Assembly: GCF_014633365.1 (NCBI RefSeq)
Contig: NC_068351.1
Span: 15,568,907 to 15,632,906 of the forward strand
DNA from: Diospyros lotus
Taxonomy: Eukaryota; Streptophyta; Magnoliopsida; Ericales; Ebenaceae
Direction of reading: 5' to 3'
Length of the DNA: 64,000 nucleotides
The position numbers and the translations under genes are program-made. Each line of letters opens with the position of its first letter. Position 1 is the stretch's first letter. Positions 57,871-64,000 of this stretch are shown here, one piece after another. The notes under the pieces are model-generated. The model was not told where the DNA came from. It saw only the letters and a list, made by a program, of their open reading frames with translations, and searched no databases.

Positions 57871-60520
57871 ATTGCCTCCCTTCGATGGTGGTGATCGATC
57901 CGAACCCAGGGTTCGAAGGCCGCTGCCACCACATTCGAACTCAGGCGGCCATCACCTTCGCCCATCCAACCTCTCCCAAGTTAAAATCTTCTAACCCAAA
58001 AATGTAAGTAAAAATTACCTCACCAAGTACACAACAGAGAGACGCAGCTGTAGGAAAGGCGACGGCGCCAAATTGCGATAGAGAAGGGGACAACGCAATG
58101 TATGGATATATGAGGGTAATTTTGGAATATAGGTGGCTGCAACAAATAATAATTATGGGTGTGAAGAGTAATTATTAAATTTATTTTAATTATGGTTGTG
58201 AAGAGTAAAAAGCTCGGTACTAATAGAATTTCCCTTTAGAAAATTATGCATCAAAACAGTTTTAAAGATATTATCTTATTTCAAAGAAAGATGGTATACA
58301 ATCAAACAATGTTTATAAAGAACACCTTTAGATGATTTTAAACTACAAAGTTCATTTCAAGATATAAATTGTGAGCACAGAATAGTATTTCTATCAATAA
58401 TTCTTTATGCATTTAAATTTCAAGTTTCATAAGAAACTTTTGCACTTAGAATGTAAAACCGGAAACGGTTTTTCTTGGAATGAAAATGCTAAGATTGAGT
58501 TATGAGTAAACAATGCAAAGCAAGAGAAAATAAAAATCCATGAAACACAAGAAGCAAACTGAAAAGCATGGTTAGCTTATGAGAAAGGGGGTGAATTAAG
58601 CCTCACCCTTAAAAATTTTCTTAATTTAACGGAAGGAAAATATAAACAAAAACTTAAATAATGCAACACACAAAGATTTTATAGTGGTTCGACTAGTAGC
58701 CTAGTCCACTACCTTGACTCTTCATCAAGGATTTAATTAACCAATTTTCTTGGGTAACTTTTGTAAGAGGATCGGGTATAAATTTTCTTACAAATCAGCC
58801 ATAACCATTTCCTTTTACAAGCATAAGACATAACCTTTTTACAAATGACTTTTAAAAAGATTAATCACAATCACTACCTTTTGCAAGGATAAGGCGTAAC
58901 ATTCACAATCTCACAAATGAATATAGATAAAAGATATACAAGATAAGTTTTGAAAGTGCGATTACTGAATACAATCACTTCTCTTGAATAACAAATAGAT
59001 GAAAATGATAGAAAAAAGTAAGCTCAATCTCTCTCTCTCTATCTTTTTCTAATTAAGGATGTGTATGTATAAAGCGCACTTGAAGTAACCAATTTGAGAA
59101 TGTAGATATCTTTCTATTTTCTGCTCTATCTCTATTTTTATTCAATTCTTGTATATATTTCTCTTCTTCAAACTCCAACTCTTTATACAGTATTTCCATC
59201 TTAAATGCTCAGCTAGATTTTCTTGAATAAAAGATATCTTCTTTGTAATTATCATATTTTCTCTCTAAACAAGCTCACAAAGAAATTAGAAATTGATATT
59301 TAATGTGTAAATTTTCTGAAAATGATCAATCAACATTTAATGAATCAATCATGAACTGAAAAGTAGAAACTACATGCATTAAATGTTCTATAATAGTTAT
59401 AAATTCAAAAACAACGAGAATTTACTCAAATACAATTTGCAGTTTACTCTATTAATTTTGACAAATACTCAAGTGCATATATAGTTTGTAATTGACTATT
59501 TTTTTTTATTTTAATTGATTACACAATATTTTTATTTGATTACAATTCTAAGATAGAGACTTGTAATGATTACTCAATTGCATTGATGAATTTAATTGAT
59601 TACACTTTAACATTCACTCCATTTTAAATTTGAACAGTCATTATACCAAAGGTTCAAGGACTTTGATAATTTACTGGAGAATAACTACTTAATTACAATT
59701 TGAATTTACTCAAGTATATTTAGACATTCACATGATTACAGTTTAGGGTATTTGATTACTCTTGCTACGTACCCTAGAGATTTGTTATAAATATTCGATT
59801 ATAAAAATATAGTTAGCCATATACAATTTCATACTTAAATATAATTTAACTTATAATCAATTATCTACTATGCAGAAGTGACTTATTCGAATACAATATA
59901 ATTTTACTCGATTGTCTAATAAGCATACTTGACTAAAATCGATTTAGCTCACTTGTTTACTTCAAATGAGATTATTATTCAAGTAAAAAAATATTTTACT
60001 AGATTACATGATAGAGTATAGAGATGTACTCGATTACAATTAATTTTATACTCAATTAAGATAATGAGTACAAATACTCAATTCCCTAAATCAATATTTT
60101 AATAAAATAATATAGAATTTGTACTCGATTAATATTCTAATATACTTGATTAAAAGGCAATCTATATTCAAGGGATATGATGACATACTCAAATGTTACT
60201 GTGTCTTCCTCGATTATATCTTTATCAACTTTAATCTCTAATATATTGTTTTACATATCATTATCAAAACTATTTTCTCATCAACATCAAAATCTAATAT
60301 ATATAACTTAACAAATTCATTTTCTATTATTCCTTTCTTCTATTTTTCTTCTTTCAAACTCACCTTGCAACTCACATATTATTTTAAATTAGGTTAGGTA
60401 GTTAATAGGTGTAAATTATAAAGGTAAAGTATTCATAACTCAAATTTGAAGTTCAGGGGGTGATAGATTTTTGATGTAAAATTCAGGAGTAAAAATATGA
60501 ATTTGACCTCAAATATATTT

Positions 60521-62068
60521 CTAATGACACTTAGGTGATGGCATTTTAAAATTTTTTATTATTGTGATTTAAAATATATGTGATATATTTGTTCCAATAT
60601 ATCAATACAATAAAACGTATATTTATAACTTTATAATTGTACTGTTTGTTTATGTCTTTTACAATATATTTTCTTACAACATAATTATAAAAATAGTTAA
60701 AGGATGATTTATAAATAAATTATTTAACACCAACCCCATGCATGGCAATTGGCACATTCTAGAATAATTATATGCGGAAGACAATTTAATTGTAAGAAGA
60801 GATTTTCATAGCTGGAAGATTTTCTCTAACTAATAATTGAATCAGAACACAAATTCTACATTTTCTAATATATTATAAATTTATTAAATTAATAGCATCT
60901 ATAACAATAGAATATACAGTACATTAAAAATAAGAGTACAATAAAATGTACAAACTATATCCAAATAGTAAGTCAAAAAGTATATACATACATATATTGT
61001 TAGGATTAAAGTCGTAATCTTAAATAGCAGAAGAAAATTAATCAAAACAAGTATGAAAAACACATGAAATTTATAATAGTTCACTGTCAATATGAGTGCT
61101 ACGTCCATTATCGTCACTACGAGTTTTTCATTATAACTAAATTGAAAATTACAAGAATGCACACAAATGCTCTTTAATAACCATCATAATATAAACAAAA
61201 TTAGAGCAACAAAAATATATGTGGAAACCCAAAACTACCCTTGTTATAAAATTACATATAGTATTTTGCTGGGGGGGCTCCGCCATTCTACAACCCTCGG
61301 GAAGGGGGTTTAGCACCCCCCTTCCAACCCTCACATCAACTTCACCGTGAATGTCGATTCGCGTACTGATATGCCAAGGTGATAATTAGACTTCAAACAC
61401 TAACATATATATCATCCTACTACATTATTTTCTTGTTTGATTTTGTTTGAAATGGAATTACACCATAACGGTTGGAATTTGATACAAAGCAACGAAACAT
61501 TCTAAAATGTAATAAAAATTACACAATATTCAAAACAAGGTATTGTAATTATATGCAGGTAATGCAACATATAGTGCCAAGTATTCAATCTCACTACTTG
61601 GATGACTTTCCTTTTTTTTTCTTTTTCTTTTTTTCTTGAGATATCCACCAGTATAACTAGGAAGAAAAATATATATTGGCCAAAAGATAAATTATTTCTT
61701 GCAAATCCTATCTTTTTCATGAAACAGAAATATCAAAATCTTGTGTTTAACTACAAAATCAATGATTCTAAAATTTCTTGCAAATCCTATCTTTTTCATT
61801 ACTGTGTTTGGACTAAACAAACAAATACACAAATTATTTCAACGTAAATTCAAGAAACCAAATTCGACATATAAATGATTAACGACGCTAAAACAAAGTG
61901 TAATAACAATTTCATATACTCTACTACTTAATTTACACAAAGCAAGCAACCAGAAAAACATGTTGGAAAAAAGGAACGAAATCCCGAGATCCACAAGCAT
62001 CGAGAGTAATTAAATAAGGAGAGAAAATCAGGGGATCGGCGATCGAGTTGTTGCTTGGAACAAAGGTT
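60521..62068. other. Intergenic, mostly AT-rich, no gene seen
   Basis: A 'TTTATAATAGTTCACTGTCAATATG' type segment near 61069 resembles the repeat fragment at 58678. A GC-rich patch with GGGGGGGCTCCGCC and GGAAGGGGGTTTAGCACCCCCC lies at 61271-61324 and looks like a retroelement relic. A 25-base segment around TTGCAAATCCTATCTTTTTC is duplicated at 61699 and 61780. Region 61970-62068 is probably EPFL 3' UTR. Confidence 0.45.
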
Positions 62069-62775
62069 TTATGGAGTATAAATGGAGTGGCCACACTTGC
62101 ATTTCCAACCCTCCGGCTCATAATTTGCGTACTGCACGCCCCACCCGGTGGCGGTGGCAGGCACTTGGATGGCTTCACATGGCGTGCATCCAAAGCACTT
62201 GTCCTCGCAGTTTGGTGGGCTTGAACCCATCATCCTCTTCCCAACTAATTCATAAGAAAATGATGGTGACGACGACGACGATGTTGATCCACTCCTTTCT
62301 GTCACTCTTTCCGGCCTTTTGGAACCCTTCAACTCAAGACAAGTTTGACAAATAAGCACTTAGAAATGAAATTCTTGCCTTTGAACTCACCAAATGTATC
62401 TAAACACAAATCATTTACAATTTTAAATTTGGACAAATGATAGGCTCAAGTCACACTTAATTAATGTGAAAGAGAGAGACCTGATGTTTTGGGCTGGTGA
62501 AAATTGCTTTGGAAGACCCTGGACTTGTCTGGCCTGCACCTGATCAAGCATTCAAGAACATTGATTAATTGTCAATAGCTGCAGAAGAAAGATGGGAGTG
62601 AAGACAGGCTGAGGGATAAAAAGCTAGCTGTCTAGCTAAACATGCTAAAGAAAGAGAGGAGCTTTTTACTTGGTAATAATGGTTCAAGAGGTCTACTGCT
62701 ACTTGTGACACAAACCCAACTCAATATCTGCACCACCATTACCAAACAAAGCAACCTAACAATAATTCCTTCCAT
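62069..62775 (-). CDS. EPFL: EPIDERMAL PATTERNING FACTOR-like (EPFL) secreted peptide precursor, three exons
   Basis: Proposed exons are 62775-62670 (ATG at 62775), 62539-62481 and 62332-62069, giving 142 residues. Exon 1 encodes a signal peptide, MEGIIVRLLCLVMVVQIL, up to about Ser25-Ser27. Donors GTAAAAAG and GTCTCTCT and acceptors TTGATCAG and CTTGAG keep the frame; exon 2 could also begin six bases later. The last exon carries the conserved KRMMGSSPPNC, then CEDKCFGCTPC, YANYEPEGWKCKCG and a C-terminal SIYTP. That is six cysteines in the EPFL pattern, as opposed to the eight of EPF1/EPF2/STOMAGEN. Such peptides are secreted ligands of ERECTA-family receptor kinases and control stomata or organ growth. 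The 'ANY.P..WKCKCG' form suggests the EPFL1/2/3 side of the family, but I cannot assign a number. It is the only clear host gene here. Confidence 0.92.
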
Positions 62776-62930
62776 TTCTCAAGTCCAAATGATGACCCGG
62801 CCCTGTACGTGGCTGCTGATCGTGAATTTGTTGTGATTGCAATCTCTCAAAGAGAGAGAAGCAATATATGAATTTGTTGTGCTAGCCATGCATGCATGAT
62901 TGCTGGAATATATATGTAAGGACGGGGGTG
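62776..62930 (-). promoter_or_regulatory. Probable EPFL core promoter and 5' UTR
   Basis: On the minus strand a TATA-like ATATATATTCC lies at about 62904-62914, roughly 135 bases upstream of the ATG. CATGCATGCATG (RY-type motif) at 62887-62898 and a CT-rich patch (CTTCTCTCTCTTTGAGAG, about 62845-62862) lie between. The arrangement is typical of a plant Pol II promoter; the start site is not proven. Confidence 0.45.
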
Positions 62931-64000
62931 ATATATATCAATGGCAAAATCCAACGGCCCTAAGTCCCATTTTCCAACAAAAAGAGAGAAAGGAAAAGAA
63001 AAGAAAAGAAAAGAAAAGGCAATGAGCGTGAATCTCTAGGAAATTTCTTGGGTTCCTCGTCGTGGGCAGTAGCCCCTCTTAATTGGCATTTGTGTCGTAG
63101 ATAGACGTTGCTTCGCAAACAAGTAATTATACCCTACTTTTCATACGTAGTCGCACATAAACTTCTTTTCTCGTTAATTATCCCCTTTGACGACACGCAC
63201 TCAAAATCTTATCATTGTCCAGCTAATTTTCTCTCTCTCTCTCTCTATCTGTGATCACGCCATCTAGAAAATATAAACCAGCGGAGAATAGAAAAGATCT
63301 TTGGGTTCGTAGCTAGGAGGCCGCAGAGAGCGTCTGCTTATCCAGTGGTTTCATTACTGCCAGTGGAAGAAAAGACAAAAAGACAAGTCCAATTGCAGGA
63401 GGCTGGCGACATCTGTTCGGAGTTAATCCCAAGAATGAATTAATTAATGTCTGAAAAAAATATCAGTACTACTGAGAGCTAGCTGCAGATTATTGATTTG
63501 ACTAAGGGATTAATTCAAGCCCAATGTTCTTCTTTCTTGGCACTGCAACTTTTAGCACCAGTCTAGGCAGTAGCTAGGGCTTGCTGCAACAGTAGCAATA
63601 GTATATATTAGTATATATTCGTAGCCCAATTTGGAATACGTGTTATCTTGGAGACCTTTTCCCGGATTAAAGAATTTTTTGTTTGTTGGGTGTTGATTCT
63701 AAAACAACGGGTTTAATTAATATCATCATCAAACTATAATCAAACATGTTGTATTTAGTGTTTGTGACTGTTTTTGATTTGATCATTCACTGAAGGGCTA
63801 AATGGCCAGCCAGTCTGCAACACTGTTAATCTGCCCAGCTGAGGGACGTGGACATTGCTCCATTCCTGCGATATATATATATATATATATATAATTTTTT
63901 CAATTTTATGCCCAATTATTATTAAAATCCTTTTGAGAAACCTTTGTCTGCAAAAGGTAAAGTCCCTCACTTTAAAGGCCCCCACACACTGCTTCGCATA
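62931..64000. other. Intergenic, upstream of EPFL
   Basis: Simple repeats are (AAAAG)n at 62993-63018, (CT)n at 63231-63247 and (TA)n at 63871-63892. No credible open frame is present and no transposon ends were recognised. It probably includes further EPFL regulatory sequence. Confidence 0.5.

Larger units (their letters stand above)
55878..58235. mobile_element. Nested Mutator-like element with palindrome arrays
   Basis: The ends are GAGAAATTCTATT...AGCTTTTTACTCTTCACAA on the left and the inverted GGGAAATTCTATT...AGCTTTTTACTCTTCACAA on the right, roughly 45-bp inverted repeats. The flanks are perfect 9-bp duplications TTTAGAAAA (55869-55877 and 58236-58244). The 9-bp size is typical of Mutator-like elements. 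Two arrays of 33-bp units lie inside. No transposase was found; the centre (56620-57500) is AT-rich. Confidence 0.75.
55308..60510. mobile_element. Large terminal-inverted-repeat element (Mutator-like size class)
   Basis: It starts GAGGTCAAACCCATATTTTT and ends with the matching inverted sequence. The inverted repeats extend imperfectly for about 120 bases, including 'ATCACCTCCTAAACTTCAAATTTG' against its right-hand partner. Both sides carry AAATATATTT (55298-55307 and 60511-60520), a 10-bp duplication that is itself palindromic. No transposase is readable. The interior at 58245-60500 is AT-rich and non-coding. It includes the 'TTTATAGTGGTTCGAC' type segment (58678-58693) common in plant repeats and many degenerate 'ACTCGATTACAATT' motifs from 59400 to 60200. 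Confidence 0.65.

Noticed and set aside
61149..61334. Minus-strand frame across a GC-rich patch
   Set aside because: Short and without a domain; the patch looks like a retroelement relic.
62071..62355. Plus-strand frame of 94 codons
   Set aside because: Exact shadow of the EPFL last exon.

Overview
The window is plant nuclear DNA from a repeat-rich flowering-plant genome. The evidence is several classes of angiosperm transposable elements (Tat- and Tekay-type Ty3/gypsy, Ty1/copia, CACTA-like, hAT, Mutator-like, Helitron) and one intron-containing plant peptide-hormone gene of the EPF-like (EPFL) family at the right edge. I cannot name the species. Gene density is very low: one ordinary host gene in 64 kb. 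Almost all long open reading frames are decayed transposon proteins or shadows of repeats.

Layout, left to right. 1 to about 4.76 kb: a decayed minus-strand Tat-type gypsy element (integrase, second RNase H, RT, protease, primer site, 5' LTR) with gag almost deleted. 4.8-8.4 kb: AT-rich sequence with a candidate Mutator-like element that may carry a captured gene piece. 8438-27665: a very old minus-strand Tekay/Del-type gypsy element. Its right-hand (5') LTR is split by a much younger element at 15894-27230 with near-identical LTRs and a perfect 5-bp target duplication. That young element has no recognisable polymerase. It carries an intact, intronless cytokinin-activation gene (LOG family), a 134-residue Cys-rich ORF and a gag-like ORF, and its own 3' half is interrupted by a 2.7-kb solo LTR. 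Its promoter LTR has five tandem as-1-like enhancer motifs upstream of a TATA box.

27.7-55.1 kb is a nest built on a dead Ty1/copia element (29955-40682). It contains a 1-kb solo LTR, an inverted solo LTR, a CACTA-like element with a Helitron inside it, and a second CACTA-like element. The second CACTA-like element holds a complete Tat-type gypsy element (40872-53317), which is itself interrupted by a hAT element. The gypsy gag-pol stays in one frame and is broken only by nonsense codons. It also carries an antisense gene facing pol.

55.3-60.5 kb: a 5.2-kb terminal-inverted-repeat element with a 10-bp target duplication, holding a second such element (9-bp duplication) with two arrays of palindromes. 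62.07-62.78 kb: a three-exon EPFL gene on the minus strand, with a predicted signal peptide and the six-cysteine mature domain. The rest of the right end is intergenic and probably includes the EPFL promoter.

All calls come from reading the sequence by eye. Element boundaries supported by target duplications are firm; those without are approximate.
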